Shown: positions 43,325 to 57,510, numbered from the stretch's first letter. The stretch is 64,000 nt of DNA from Dactylis glomerata (GCA_007115705.1 QXEO01001034.1:3286001-3350000); one strand, 5' to 3'. Notes: generated by a model not told the origin, from the sequence alone. Translations and numbers: made by a program.

Positions 43325-46030
43325 CTACAAAGGTACCATGCAAAAAAAATTAGTTTTTAATGGAATCTTCATCTTCCAAATTTTCCTCTTATTATTATCT
43401 GGCATTGGCTGCATTAGTGCTTTGTACACTGAGTCTACATAGAATTTATCATTCTCATGCAGATTCCATCGAAATTCGTCAGACCGTTGTGCCAATTGGA
43501 CCAACGTCAAACGTTGTAGCAATACATTCGATGATGCAATCGTAGGACCAAGAGTATCTCTTCTAAAAGCAACATTTTCTGGGAAATACTCCAACACCTT
43601 GGAGATTATATCACCCTTTTGACGAACAATGTAGTACAAATCAGGATTTGTTCTCGGAGTGTAGCATTCCCGAATCACTAATTGTCCTAGAACCTAATTT
43701 TCTAGCCATCCTCAATTACAAATAAACCATATTGGGAACAAGTATTTCCTCGTCGCTATTCGGCCTGCCCAGAATTGTGAATCCCCATGTTTCCAATAAA
43801 CTTGGGGAATGCATGTAATCCTATGTATTTTATGTGTGGAGGGTTTGCAACACCCATCTTCAGTAAGTAGGTTATATAGCCATTTACCTACGAGAGCTTT
43901 ATTCTTGACATCAAGGTCATGAATTCCAAGCCCCCATGATCTTTGGGATGAAAAACCACACTACATTTAGCCAGTCAATATTTCTTTTTCTCACTATCAC
44001 CTTCCAAAAGAATCTTGATCGGAAATATTCCAGTCGTTGCAAAACTCCTTTGGTAGTTAGAAGAAACAAATCATATACAATACCATATTACTTAGTGCTG
44101 AATTGATGAGAACTAATAGTCCACCAAAGGATAGTAATTTTCCTTTTCAAATACTTAATATTTTTTTGAAGTCTTTTCTTGACATGTTTCCATTCAGCAT
44201 TTGTAAGTATTTGATATTGTATCAGGATGCCCAAATATGTGATAGGAAAATTGCCCTAATCATAGCCAAATAGTCCAACACATGAGTTGGCCTCATTTTG
44301 TGCCTCACAGAACCAGTACAATTTTCTACTGTGGAAGTTTATTTTGAGTCATGAAAGTTGCTCAAAAGCGTATAAAACTAATTTCAGATTTCTTGCCTTT
44401 TCCAGATGATGCTTCATAAAAAGAGTCGTAGTATCAACCGTATTGAAGAAGAGATAACCCACCATCCACAAGATGTGGGATTAGTCATTCAATTTGGCCA
44501 TCATTTTTAGTGTTTAAATATTATGGCTAACATACCAGCCACTAAATTAAAATACATGGGTGATAATGGATTGCCTTCTATTAACCCTTTCTTTCAAGTA
44601 TCTCCCAACATCATCATTGAATTTGATAGCTACACTAACTTTGAAAACAAAATTGTGGATAAAGGCACGCCATTCATCATATAGAGCTTTCATTCTGAGA
44701 GTCAGCTGGAGGAAAGACCATTTGACTTTGACGTATGCTTTTTCAAAATCAATCTTTAAAATTACCCTATTCATTTTTTCCAATGCAGTTCGTGGATTGT
44801 TTCATGCAAAGTAACTACCCCATCTAGGATGTTTTTTTCTTGCATGAAGAAGTTTGTGTGGGACAAACACCATGGCCAGCCACCTAATTTAGCCTAATAT
44901 TTGAGGTTTTTGTGAATAATTTAATGATAACATTAAGAAGATAAATAGGCATGTATTGTTGGATCCTTTCTGCTTCTTTAATGTTACAAAATGATCTCAC
45001 CAAAATTTAGGCTAAATAGTTCTAGTTGTCAAGCATGAAGAAAACTAAACAATTCTAGCGGATCTGTTTTGATGATATCCCAGAAGTTCTGGTAGAAGTT
45101 GGATGGGAAGCCATCCGATCTTGGGGCCTTGTTGTGTTTCATCTGGAAGACAACCCTTTTTACTTCTTCCTCGGTATAAGGTGCAATAAGAAAGACATTT
45201 TCCACATCAAACACTAGGAGTATATCATTTGTTTCTGACTCGTCCATCGATAATTTGCCGTTGTCCAGGTAAACAACATGATTTTTGTAATAATTTATAA
45301 CATATGATTTTAGTTGCTCATGTTCTTTGGTTGTAGCCTCATCTTGAACAAGAGAATGAATAAGTTTATATGTTTGTCATTAGCAACACAATGGAAGTAT
45401 CTTGTATTCGAATCCCCTTCCAAAATAAATTAGTCTTTAGACCGTTGGTACATCTGAGTTCCTCCTCATGCATGAGACATGCTATTTGCACATTAGATTG
45501 ACTTTTTAGTTTAATCTCCTGCATGGACAATTGACGTACTTCATCAATGGCCTATAACTCGTCTATGATTTATATAGCCTATTTTTTTTATTTATTTGGC
45601 TTCCGCATGGTATGACATTCCCAACAAACAAGGTGTTTAGGCATGGCACACATTTTATTATTCCACCTCTCTATGGGGTTATGTCCCACCATTGGTTTAT
45701 TCCACACCTTTTTTAACCATACCCAAGAAGCCCTCATGATATAGCCATCCAAGTTCAAACTTGGAGTTTACGCTGTGGTGTGGGTGTCCTAGTGGTTAAA
45801 AATGATAGGGGCATGATCTGACAACAACATCTCAATATGTTCTAGAGCCTGTACTATGACTAGTGGGAATTTATAATCCCACCCATTGTCCATAAGTATG
45901 CCATCTAATTTTTTTGTATGTTTGTTCTAGAAGACTGTATGCCCATGTGACTGCTAGTGGGAATCATTCTTGGCTTATGGGGCACAAATACACCTATCCA
46001 TTTTCATTCATAGTGGGGGGTATGAGAAAG
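43325..46030 (-). pseudogene. Eroded L1-type LINE, ORF2 remnant
   Basis: Minus-strand pieces in several frames match parts of the non-LTR retrotransposon ORF2 in the right order. Near 45850-45700 lies the end of an endonuclease (MLLSDHAPI followed by a MRASWVWLKKVWNKP-type segment). At 45247-45029 is the first reverse-transcriptase block (MKHNKAPRSDGFPSNFYQNF). At 44783-44547 is the RT core start (VILKIDFEKAYVKVKWSFLQ). At 43678-43325 is the RNase H/zf-RVT tail (FRWNLHENDKFYVDSVYKAL). Frameshifts and stops separate them all and the catalytic YADD block is not readable. The element is long dead. Confidence 0.82.
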
Positions 46031-47719
46031 CACCAAAGGTTACACGTGATCTTACTCGGTCACTGGCTAAGCTAATCACATCACTTAATCCACTCCATTA
46101 AATACACATCATCGTCACTATTCGCATATCATCTAGATCGAGCAAGTGTACAATCAAGACGGAGCAAGAATATACATCAAAAAATATCTGATAGACAACT
46201 ATATGCACAAAATCATGTCATTAACAAAGATCCACCATCAATGATACATTATATTGACTTTAATCATGTAAGGAAGCTAAAATTGAAAGCAATGGTAGCA
46301 CATAGGCCATAGGGAGATATGATCAAGCTACTACCACGAACACATAGGTTGTTGGTGGAATGATCCCTATTCTTCATGGATAAAAATCATCATGGAGGAC
46401 AGCAATAGAGTCAATGACCACGGTGGAGATGAATCCGGAGGTGATTCTGGAATTTTCCCCTCAAATCTTCTCCACTAGGACTTTCGTACTCTATTAGTTC
46501 TATCATAGTGTCATGCCTCTCCAAACCTTGATAAACACATGAGATTATATAATGGTTTTTTATGGTTGACATCATCCTAGGGTGAAAAGGGTGAATGCGA
46601 TGACACCAGCCACTTGTTGCATGGGTCGTGTGTGGAAAAATCCATAGATCCCCTTGGTTGCCTCATGTGCAAGTCTCGGAGATCATTTGTTATTTTCTCT
46701 CCTCATTTTTATAGAATTTTTATGGGGTTGATAATGTTCCTGAATGGATGAAAGGGTTTTCTGCCCTTCAAAGTCAGACATAAATTTCAATAACAGTTGC
46801 GTACATATTTTGTTAGTAAATATCAATGGTATATTGAACTTCAAAAGAAATAAACATGTTTATGACTTATCAAGACAATACAAACACGTTCAGTGTAGCT
46901 GCACTGGTGAGGGAAACCTAGTTTCAAGTGTGAGAAGCAAAAAAAACTGGGAGATATATAATTTATGGTTAGAACAAATATTATTTATTTCCCTTTGGAG
47001 AAAAGGAATAATAAGGTTGCGTGTGAACAAATTCAAAAAAGCGAAATTTTATGCAAATTGAAAATGAAGCATGATAGCCTTTCAGGACAAACAAGTCTTG
47101 TTGTATATGTTTTTTCAACACAAGAGCAGAACAAAGGTTTTTGATTTGGAAGGTTTGCCTTTATTCTCCTCTCTTTTCCTTCTCTTGCACCATCTCCTAC
47201 AAATCAAGCATGGAAAACACAATAATAAAACAAAATTACTCTAACAGTTTGTGACATGGTATATATGATAAACCACATAACTAACTATTCAAACCCTCAA
47301 TAGCATAGGGGTTAAGTTAGCAATGATCGTCACAAATTCTTCCTCCTGCCACCCCAAGTTCCACGAGGCCGCACTTGTATGTCATGTCATCACGGTTCTG
47401 ACCACATACATAGGTTTGTCACTTCCCTATCCAATCTGAGGTGGTGTCGTTTGTGCCCTCACCTCTTCCCCTTCCCGATACCACAACGCCAACCAACATG
47501 CATGGTACATAGGATTGTGTATGGTTGCTCCACTGCAAAGGAGTCTGCCAGTGCCACAACATCTCTCGTGTCTAGGTTGCACTACTGATTTTTTGCTGGT
47601 TGTCAATGCTAGTAAATAAACATATAAGGAAAAAGATGCATAATTTTATAAGGTTTAGAGTCTTTGTTGCCGGTGTGAAGTCAAATGTGGATTATCCTAT
47701 TACAAGTTGTAGCTACAGC
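46031..47719. other. Repeat-derived intergenic DNA
   Basis: 46130-46700 has the character of an old minus-strand LTR (runs such as GACCACGGTGGAGATGAATC, and a leader-like CCTCAAATCTTCTCC), but I found no ends or TSD. 46740-47700 has only short frames. Confidence 0.3.
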
Positions 47720-49690
47720 TCATCGTCGTTATTCGTGCCAAGTACAGGACAACCTTTGAAGGCCGGTCATAGTCTTGAGGCAAGTCTAGCCACATATTCA
47801 TCATATCATGTATTTATACCAAATATATTTGCCCCTCTAAAGCTTATATAGCTTTAACAAGTTTAGATACAACTTAACTCTATTTTTCCTATTTACCTAG
47901 CAAAATTAAAAACTTAGCTTTATTGTTACAATTAACACTTAATTTTATAGGTTATACAATTTAAGTTTTTACCATTACATAATTACATGTGTTAAAGTAG
48001 AATTTATATTCATGGGACTTTGTTATTCATCCATTTTAGTTTGATATTTTTTGGTGGATGGTATTCAGCATAAATCCAAGCAATTCTATAAAGATGGGAA
48101 CATTAGAGTCATTTATTAACTACTTTGTGCCATATTTTAGAACACTAGTTTGTACCACTTGGTGCACTATGTGTGTTTATGTGTTTGAATCAATTATATA
48201 TCTCTCTAATACCTTTTAATAGTTGTGAGCTTAACAAATATCATAAGACATGTTTATTGACTTGTCTAGCTTAACTATAGATATATATGAAATTTTTAGT
48301 AAGTATGAGGTGTCAACAAGTGTCGTGGTTTTGTTAATACAGATGCTACCGCATATAGCTTACGAGAGGTGGTTGACGATGACGATATTGGAGCACCTGG
48401 ACGAGATCCACGATAAGATGTACCCATGTTCGGCCCCTCGCATTGGAGGTAAAGACTACGTCCTACTTGATTGTATTGATGTCTATATATTCACACTATT
48501 GCCAGCGGCATAGTTGATGTAGATGGAAGCTATGTCAGCTATGGAGGATACGAGGATGAATGGAATTGTCTCTATGCTATCTAGGTCAAGCTTTGTGTAG
48601 GCAACTTGACCGAGGGTTTTACACCATATGAGCGAGTAATCATAAACCCTAGTCAACTACCACCATTGATTTCTTTACTTGTTCTGCCTGCTAGTCTTGG
48701 ATGGATCAACTGGGCCTTCAAGTATTTCTATGCCTTAGTTGACAGGTCCCTCAGAAACTTATGTAAAAAAGAGGAATTTAAATCCATCTTTTGAATGCCA
48801 AAATGTGTATCTCAATGTTTGGACATACTCCTCAGAATATTGGGATCCTTTCGTGCTCTTCTTACCGATAACCCAATCACACCCCAAATGATTTAGATCG
48901 ATCGGTTGCCTCGCTCTACCCACATTTCCTTCTTTTCCCTCGCACTGCCTTTCTTTTTTCACGCGCATTAGTATCGACCATGGTCAACCAGAGCACCTCC
49001 CCCACAACTTGCTCGTCGGCTTGAGCAACCCCCTCCCCCAGACCGCCTGAGCTCAAAGGTCTCCAAGCCGTCCAGATATTTGGTAACGGTGGGAATGGGT
49101 CAGGGTCACCTTCTCCAGCGCCGATGGGGCTCCAGCCAGCCAGATTTGTGGCTGGCGACACCGAATCAGTGAAATCAAAAACAACATTGATGATGGTACA
49201 ACCAAGTTTGTGGTGAATTTTTCAAAGTTGTACACATTCATACCTATTGTAAAAAATACTTGTGAGTTACTGTGAAAGCACATGCGGGATGTTGCAATGT
49301 TTTTTTCACACTACACTCCAAGTTTGTGTATTTTTCTGATTTTGATGTTGCTTACGTTCTTCCAAATGGTATAAAAGGATTATTCCTTTTTTTGCGAGAT
49401 GTTGCAAGGTTTTTTTGAACATTTGCTACAAGTTTGCGTGTTCTCTCAGATTTTTTTGATAATGTGTTCATGCTTTTTAGAACGTTGCAAATGTTTTTAT
49501 TGTTGTGATTTGTTGCGCATTGTGTTGACCTAGTTGCTGATTTTGTTGAGTCAATCTGCGCAAATAAATCTGTATTGTAAATAGTTTATTGTAGCATTAC
49601 ATTTTTTAAATGTTGTGATGATTTTGTTGTAATGTACCCAATGGTGAGTTTTTTAGCTCTAATACTCTCTGCCCTTGACATAAATCACCA
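47720..49690. repeat. Tandem duplication, unit A (about 2 kb)
   Basis: The whole stretch re-occurs, diverged, in unit B. Shared landmarks in order: CTCATGTATTTATACCAAAT type sequence, TAGGTTATACAATTTAAG, AATCCAAGCAATTCTATAAA, the GACAAGATGTACC region, AAACCCTAGTCAACTACCAC, CTCTTCTTACCGATAACCCA, GCCAGATTTGTGGC and TGTTGACCTAGTTGCTGATT. Unit A lacks all the insertions of unit B and so serves as the empty-site control. No protein is recognised. Confidence 0.8.
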
Positions 49691-50181
49691 CCATGTCATT
49701 CATGCCAAGGTCATGACACCCTTTCAGGCCGGTCCTAGCCTTGAGACATCTCTGACCACATATGCATCATCTCATGTATTTATACCAAATATATTTGCCC
49801 CTTTAAAGCTTATTTAGCTTTAACAAGTTCAGATACAACTTAGCTCTGTTCTTCCTATTTATATAGGAAAATTAAAAACTTAACTTTGCTTGTTACAATT
49901 AACACTTAATTTTATAGGTTATACAATTTAAGTTTGTAACATTACATAATTACATGTTTTAAAGTAGAATTTATATTCATGGAATTATGTTATTCATCCA
50001 TTTTGGTTTGAGATTTATTGGCAGATGGTGTTCTGGGTAAATCCAAGCAATTCTATAAAGATGGAAATATCAGAGTCATTTATTGACTGCTTTGTGCCAT
50101 TTTTTACAAGGCTAGTTTATACCACTTGGTGCACTATTGTGTGTTCATATGTGTTTGAATCAATTATATATCACTCTAATA

Positions 50182-50449
50182 CTCCCTCTATTCCTATATA
50201 TAGGAGGTATAGTTTTTTTGCACAATATTAACGCACAGGTTAGACAATTAATTTTTGTTGGTTTTAGACATGAAAGTGGAGGAAAATAAGGAAACACTCG
50301 ATCTCCTCTCTCTTTCGATTAGGTTTGTTTATGGAATATCTCAACAAATCCCACAAATCTCTCCCCAAATCCAGTGGTACATTTTACATGAGTCTTATAT
50401 TTTGGAATTTTCTACCAAAAATATACCTCCCATAGAGGAACGGAGGGAG
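50182..50449. mobile_element. Stowaway MITE, 268 bp, with empty-site proof
   Basis: The ends CTCCCTCTATTCCTATATAT and the inverse ending GAGGAACGGAGGGAG lie between TA dinucleotides (50180-50181 and 50450-50451). Unit A at the same position (about 48215) has a single uninterrupted CTAATACCTTTTAATAG, so this insertion postdates the tandem duplication. Confidence 0.92.
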
Positions 50450-50476
50450 TACCTTTTTAGATAGTTGTGAGCTCAA

Positions 50477-52017
50477 TGATACGTCTCAAATGTATCTATA
50501 ATTTTTGATGCTCTATGCTTGTTTTTACACCATTTGCCTTGTGTTTCGTTACACTTCATGGCGTTTTTATGCGATTTCCGGAACTAACCTATTGACAAGA
50601 TGCCACAGTGCCAGTTCCCTATTTTCTGCTGTTTTTGTGTTTTAGAAAAGCTACACAAGAAATATTCTCGGAATTGGACGAAACAAGTTCCAGAAGTCTT
50701 ATTTTTCCTGGAAGCTTCCCGAAGACCGAAAGAGAGCCGAAGGGGGGCCAGAGGCCGCCCTCACACGTAGGGGGCGCGACCCAGCCCCTGGCCGCGCCCA
50801 CCTGGTGTGAGGAGCCCCTGGCTGCGCCCTGACGACGCCCCTTCACCTATATAAAGCCTCAGGACGGAAAACCCTAGGGGAGTCGGCGAAATTTCCAGAA
50901 CAGTTCCACAGCGCTGCCGCCGTCGAAGCCAAATTTTGGGGGACAGAAGTCTCTGTTCCGGCACCCTGCCGGGATGGGGAAGTGCCCCCGGAGCCATCTC
51001 CATCGGTCTCCATCGCCGTCTCCGCCGTCTCCATCGACCTCACCGCCATCTCCATCAACCTTGTTGTCTCCCATGATGAGGAGGGAGTAGTTCTCCCTCG
51101 AGGCTGAGGGCTCTACCGGTAGCTATGTGGTTCACCTCTCTCTCCCATGATGTGATCTTTATGTGATCATGAGCTTTGTATCATGTTGAATAAGTAGATG
51201 TTACTCTTCTTCATTATGTGTACTCTAGTGTGTTATTAAAGTAATCTATTCCTCCTGCCATGGTGTAATGGTGACAGTACGTGCATCATGGTGGTACTTG
51301 GTCTAGGCTACGATTGTGATCTCTTATGGATTATGAGAATAATTATCACTATGATAGTATTGAAGTGATCTATTCCTCCTTTCATGGTGTAATGTTGACA
51401 GTGTGTGCACCGTGTTAGTACTTGGTCTAAGTTGCAATAATATTTATATTGAGTTGTGATTTGATTTGGATATCTCTATGAGCGGTGTTTGTCAAGTACT
51501 TGATAAACTTTGAGGAGTGCTTCGTAGCCCTACGCAATGATTAGTGTTATTCAATAGGAGAGTAATTCAGAGTGCCATAGTGAAGAGAAGTTATCTATTG
51601 GTTCAATTATGTTATATTTGTTGGGAGTGTGTCCACTAGTGAAAGTATGATCCCTAGGCCTTGTTTCCAAGCATTGCACACCGTTTACTTCCTGTTTTGT
51701 TACATGTTTGCTTGCAGCGATACTTATTCCATGCTACATTTACTACTCATAATCATCACTACTACTTGTATTTCACTATCTCTTCGCCGAACTAGTGCAC
51801 CTATACATCTGACAAGTGTATTGGGTGTGTTGGGGACACAAGAGACTTTCTGTATCGTAATTGCAGGGTTGTTTGAGAGGGATAGGTTTGACCTCTTCCT
51901 CCCTGAGTTCGATAAACCTTGGGTGATCCACTTAAGGGAAACTTGCTGCTGCTCTACAAACCTCAGCACTTGGAGGCCCAACACTGTCTACAAGAACAGA
52001 AGCGTGTGTAGACATCA
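50477..52017 (+). repeat. 5' LTR of the 50477-57510 element
   Basis: 1,541 bp. A promoter-like CACCTATATAAAGCC lies near 50845-50859, followed by a GC-rich leader. Repeated phrases CTATTCCTCCTGCCATGGTG and CTATTCCTCCTTTCATGGTG at 51247 and 51370 mark an internal duplication in the LTR. Confidence 0.94.
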
Positions 52018-52179
52018 AGCTCTTTTCTGGCGCCGTTGCTGGGGAGGTAAGGGAAAAGGTACTCACATTCTTTGGCTACTAAGTCTTTTAGTTGCTGGTG
52101 AGTGCTCAAAGTTATTTCCTTTAGATTCTGCAATTACATCTTTTTATTTCTTGTTTTTTATTTTCACTAGTTAGGCTTA

Positions 52180-53027
52180 ATGGAAAACAAAGAGTTCTTT
52201 AGTCTTTTTCCTGAGTTTAGATATGAAGTGTTTGAAGAGAAAATTGAAAAACCTTTGGAGCTTAATTTGCATGCTAATAGTGATGTTAGTATGATTGCTT
52301 TGAACACTGGTATTGCTAATGCTATAGAAAAGTCTAAGCTTGGGGAAGCTAGTTTTGTTAAGCATGATATTTTTAGTTCCCCAGCTTTAGTGGAGAAAGT
52401 TTGTTCTGATAATATTTTATCTCCCATATGTGATGTTCCTTCTTATGATGATATGTTTGATGATTATGCTTTGCGAAATAGTTGCTCTCTAGCTTGTGAT
52501 GATACTAAACCTCTAGTTTATGATGGTTATGATGATGGGTATAATATTTTCAGTTCACCTACTTTTGAGGAGAAAATTAGTTATGATTACAATATGCCTC
52601 CTGTTTTTGATGATTATGGTGATGAGAATAATTATTCTGTTGAATCTGCTCCTACTACGATTGTTCATGTGGGGAGTATTAATCCTTTATGCATGTGGCT
52701 CATGATAGGGATGCTTTATGTGATAGTTATATTGTTAATTCTATTCATGATGCTACTGAAAGTTATTATGAGAGAGGGAAACATGGTTTGATGGATCTCA
52801 ACAATATTGAGTTTCCCCTCTTTATGTTGCAATTCTTGAAGTTGTACTTGTTTTGCCTTCCTATGCTTTTTGCTTTGCGCTTTCATGACTTGTCTCTTTA
52901 CAAGACTATTTTTCATAGGAAGTGGTTCAGATTTAAATGTCTTTCACATTTGCTTTTTGATGCTCTCTATTTCTTTAAGTTCCTATATGGCGCCTTTGCC
53001 TCAAGCTCTTATATGGCGCCCATATGA
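52180..53027 (+). pseudogene. Retrotransposon-specific protein of unknown function, frameshifted
   Basis: Starts at ATG 52180 with MENKEFFSLFPEFRYEVFEE, an N terminus I recognise from non-autonomous Triticeae elements. Acidic, Tyr/Asp-rich repeats follow (IFSSPALVEK, later IFSSPTFEEK). The frame shifts near 52685, where the expected continuation MHVAHDRDALCDSYIVNSIH is found in the next frame and runs to 53027 with a hydrophobic C-terminal part (FMLQFLKLYLFCLPMLFALR), possibly membrane-associated. No enzyme motif is visible and the function is unknown. Confidence 0.65.
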
Positions 53028-55969
53028 GCATCTTTGCAAATTACTGCGCCTAGCTCAAAGGCGTTAAAGAAAAGCACTCTTGGGAGATAACCCATTGTTT
53101 TATTTTCAGTACTTTTTCTTTTATTTGAGTCTTGGAAGTTATTAATACTGTAATGAACTCTCCTTATCCTTTTTATTTTGTTGTTGTGCCAAGAGAAGCC
53201 TCTAATTTGAGTGAGGTAAAGATTTGGGGATGTTGCTGTCCTGAAACTGTTTTCGGTGCTGCACCGTAAAAATTCGTGAAAATTCTCTGTATATCTTTTG
53301 GACCTGCAATTTCTTGAGCATATGCCCCAGGTTATATCCAAACTTTCATTAGTTGAACACTTTTTGATTTGAGCAACATAAAACCCTCTAAAAATTCGAC
53401 CTTTGTCAGCTATTCTGTTTTGACAGATTTCTGCCAATATTTGTGTTTGCCGCTCTATCGCTTTCTTTTTGAGTTCTTTTGATCACGGAACTTTTGGGGA
53501 AGTTGCTACAGTAGTATATACTTTATATGTGGTGGTTTTGGGTTGAAACCTGAAGCAAAAGAGGTTGATTATATGTTATGCTTACACTAATGTTGCTAAT
53601 AGATTTGTGTTTAGTTTTGTATGAAGGAAGTTTTCAAGTGTAGGGATTGGAGAATGATGAGATGAGTTGAAGAATGGACAAAAGCTCAAGCTTGGGGATG
53701 CCCATGCATCACCCCAATAAATATTCAAGAAGTACAAGCGTCAAAGCTTAGGGATGCCCCCGAGGCACCCCCTTCTTCATCGGCAAAAATCAGGTCACCT
53801 TTCAAAACACTATATTTTTATTGCTTCATGCACTATGTGTTTTTCTTGGAGCGTCAGTTGTTTTTGTTTTCAGTTTTCTTTTGATTTGTTTTCTGCAATA
53901 AATGTTTGGATCACATCATGCGTTTGGAGAGAGACATGCTCCGTTTTTCATTTGCCAAGAACACTCTAGTTTTCACTCTTATCGTTCAACGAGTGTTCTC
54001 TTTTTCTGCTACTGCGTTTAGCTTGCATTTTCGCCTTAATTTTTGTTCAGATCTTGTTTTATCTTTGCATCAAGGTGTATTTGGACCTTTGGTATATGTT
54101 GGTTTTCCTCAAAAGAGTTTCCTCAAAAAGGTTTGAATGGTGTTGGAAAGAGAAAAAGTTTCATGCAAAAAAAAAGTGGTACAAAAAGGAGCTTGTGTAG
54201 ACTGCAGCTTAGGCTTTTTCATGTCATGCTTGATGTCTTTTTGATAGTATGCTTAGTGGTTTTGCTGTAGCATGACTTGTCTCAAATAACTGAGATTGCT
54301 TAATGAGCCTTTGAAAAAAAATCATGCGTTGTTTTTATCGTTTGGAAGCATTATTTTGGTTTTCTCCTTGATGCTTTATTTGGGTTGACTTGGCGCATGC
54401 TCACACATGTTAGACTCATACAAAGTCGCCAATAGCCTCTATGATCATTTAGTTTTTGACTTTTGATGCCATCTTATGCTTCTTTTAATGTCGCTTTGTC
54501 GCTTTGCATGATTATGGCCATTATTGCTCTCGTAGTTGGTCGCTCCCAATCTTTTGCTAGCCCTCGCCTTGTACTGAGTATGAGATCTACTCGTGCATCC
54601 AACTCCTAAAAACCAAGTTTGCCATTGTGTCCACCATACATACCTACTAGCAATTTGCTATTCCAAGTAAATTTGAATTGCTTTTATCTTCTCTTCAAAT
54701 TAAACTCTTACCAGTGTTATGCGAAAATTGGTCAGTAAAGCTCTCACGAACCGAAAGGCACACTTTACTTTTTCCTGTTCTTAAAATTTGACATTGTGGT
54801 CTCTTATGTTGAGTTGTTATGCTTGCAAGTTGTAAGTTGGATTCTAGCCCAACCATGCTGTCATGGGGCAAGCTTTCAACATTGCACTTCTTATTTGAGT
54901 TGATATCGTGATCTTTTGTTTATGGATGCCCGCGGTGTGAAATGAATTGGGAATCTTGCGGGGATCATGGAGTTTTTATATGTGTTAGGGAAATGCCTGG
55001 GCCGCCAATCTAAGCCATGCATAATTCATGGTGGAAATTTGCAGCATACCCATAGTGGACATTCGACGACGCATCTCAAAATAAAAAGCTAAACAAATGG
55101 TAAATAAAAGAGATGTCAAGGTGTTCATTGTCTGCTTGTCCTATCATTTTGATGTGGGCTTGTTCCATGTCATCGGGCACGGAGGTACCCCGTTGGCAGT
55201 TCTCGATGATACATATATACTTACAATGACAAGAGCCTTGCTTGGGACTCCAAGTTGAGTAGCATGAGGTTTGGGTACTCATATTCACGGGACACGAGGT
55301 TTTTAACTTATGATTTGTCAAGCATATGCATCATAATTGTTCTCGCATTAACTCTAACCATTCAAGATGCTTATGATGGGGGCAATGAGAGCTCAAAGCC
55401 GGTAAGTACCATAATTTTTGAAGGTTATAAAACTTGCAATCACTGCTTCCCTCCGCGAAGGGCCTTTCTTCTACTTTTATGTTGAGTCACCACCTTCTAC
55501 CTTTATGCACCATTAAGAGAGCATAGTTGTCATTCTGAGTATAATGTGCATTGTCCCAAAGTTTTCATTGATTGATTCATATTGTTGGTTTCACTTGTTC
55601 TTAAATTATTTGTATCTAGTCGCCCTCTTAAACTTGAAGGTGTCCTATGCATTTATGTTTTGCTCTCCATGAAGGACAAGCTGAAAACCATTTGTATGTT
55701 TTTCCTTATGATTTGAACACATGTTTGACTTTCATAGTTTCATTTTCATGATCTTTTGTTTGTGTTCATTTTCATGTTATAACATGGTTGCTAAGTTTTT
55801 TATTGTCAAGATTATATCTTTCATGCCCATGTTTTAAGTTCTTTTGATCCCAGCTCACAAATGCTTACATATGTGATCAAGATTGTGTAGGTGCATGTCA
55901 CCTCAAAAATTATTTCTTTTGTTATCACTTACCTACTCGAGAACGAGCAGGAGTTAAGCTTGGGGATGC
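53028..55969 (+). other. Non-coding interior of the LTR element
   Basis: T-rich sequence without long frames. Copies of a polypurine-like phrase, AAGCTTGGGGATGCCC at 53687 and AAGCTTAGGGATGCCC at 53746, precede the used tract at about 55955-55969. Confidence 0.6.
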
Positions 55970-57510
55970 TGATACGTCTCAAACGTATCTATAATTTTTG
56001 ATGCTCCATGCTTGTTTTTACACCATTTGCCTTGTGTTTCGTTACACTTCGTGGCGTTTTTATGCAATTTCCGGAACTAACCTATTGACAAGATGCCACA
56101 GTGCCAGTTCCCTGTTTTCTGCTGTTTTTGTGTTTCAGAAAAGCTACACAGGAAATATTCTCGGAATTGGATGAAACAAGTTCCAGAAGTCTTATTTTTC
56201 CCGGAAGCTTCCCGAAGACCGAAAGAGAGCCGGAGGGGGGCCAGAGGCCGCCCTCACACGCAGGGGGCGTGGCCCAGCCCCTGACCGCGCCCACCTGGTG
56301 TGAGGAGCCCCTGGCTGCCCCCTGACGACGCCCCTTTGCCTATATAAAGCCTCGGGACGGAAAACCCTAGGGGAGTCGGCAAAATTTCCAGAACAGTTCC
56401 GCAGCGCCGCCGCCGTCGAAGCCAAATTTCGGGGGACAGAAGTCTCTGTTCCGGCACCCTGCCGGGACGGGGAAGTGCCCTCAGAGCCATCACCATCGGT
56501 CTCCATCGCCGTCTCCGCCGTCTCCATCGACCTCACCGCCATCTCCATCAACCTTGCTGTCTCCCATGATGAGGAGGGAGTAGTTTTCTCCCGGGGCTAA
56601 GGGCTCTACCGGTAGCTATGTGGTTCACCTCTCTCTCCCATGATGTGATCTTTATGTGATCGTGAGCTTTGTATCATGTTGAATAAGTAGATATTACTCT
56701 TCTTCATTATGTGTACTCTAGTGTGTTATTAAAGTAATCTATTCCTCCTGCCATGGTGTAACGGTGACAGTGCGTGCATCATGGTGGTACTTGGACTAGG
56801 ATACGATTGTGATCTCTTATGGATTATGAGAATAATTATCACTATGATAGTATTGAAGTGATCTATTCCTCCTTTCATGGTGTAATGTTGACAATGTGTG
56901 CACCGTGTTAGTACTTGGTCTAAGTTGCAATAATATTTATCTTGAGTTGTGATTTGATTTGGATATCTCTATGAGCGGTGTTTGTCAAGTACTTGATGAA
57001 CTTTGAGGAGTGCTTCGTAGCCCTACGCAATGATTAGTGTTATTCAATAGGAGAGTAATTCAGAGTACCATAGTGAAGAGAAGTTATCTATTGGTTCCAT
57101 TATGTTATATTTGTTGGGAGTGTGTCCAGTAGTGAAAGTATGATCCCTAGGCCTTGTTTCCAAGCATTGCACAACGTTTACTTCCTGTTTTGTTACATGT
57201 TTGCTTGCAGCGATACTTATTCCATACTACATTTACTACTCATAATCATCACTACTACTTGTATTTCACTATCTCTTCGCCAAACTAGTGCACCTATACA
57301 TCTGACAAGTGTATTGGGTGTGTTGGGGACACAAGAGACTTTTTGTATCGTAATTGCAGGTTTGTTTGAGAGGGATAGCTTTGACCTCTTCCTCCCTGAG
57401 TTCGATAAACCTTGGGTGATCCACTTAAGGGAAACTTGCTGCTGCTCTACAAACCTCTGCACTTGGAGGCCCAACACTGTCTATAAGAACAGAAGCGTGT
57501 GTAGACATCA
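55970..57510 (+). repeat. 3' LTR of the 50477-57510 element
   Basis: 1,541 bp partner of the 5' LTR with scattered substitutions and no large indels, followed by TSD CTCAA. Confidence 0.94.

Larger units (their letters stand above)
50477..57510 (+). mobile_element. Non-autonomous gypsy-type LTR retrotransposon
   Basis: 7,034 bp with LTRs 50477-52017 and 55970-57510, both 1,541 bp. They begin TGATACGTCTCAAA and end GTGTAGACATCA. TSD CTCAA lies at 50472-50476 and 57511-57515. The primer-binding site TGGCGCCGTTGCTGGGGAGG lies at 52028-52047, tRNA-Asp-like and usual in pooid gypsy elements. The polypurine tract region AAGCTTGGGGATGC precedes the 3' LTR. The 3.95 kb interior has one broken frame for a protein typical of such elements and no gag, protease, RT or integrase motif. 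The LTRs differ by roughly 2-3 percent by eye. It is inserted in unit B of the tandem duplication. Confidence 0.94.
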
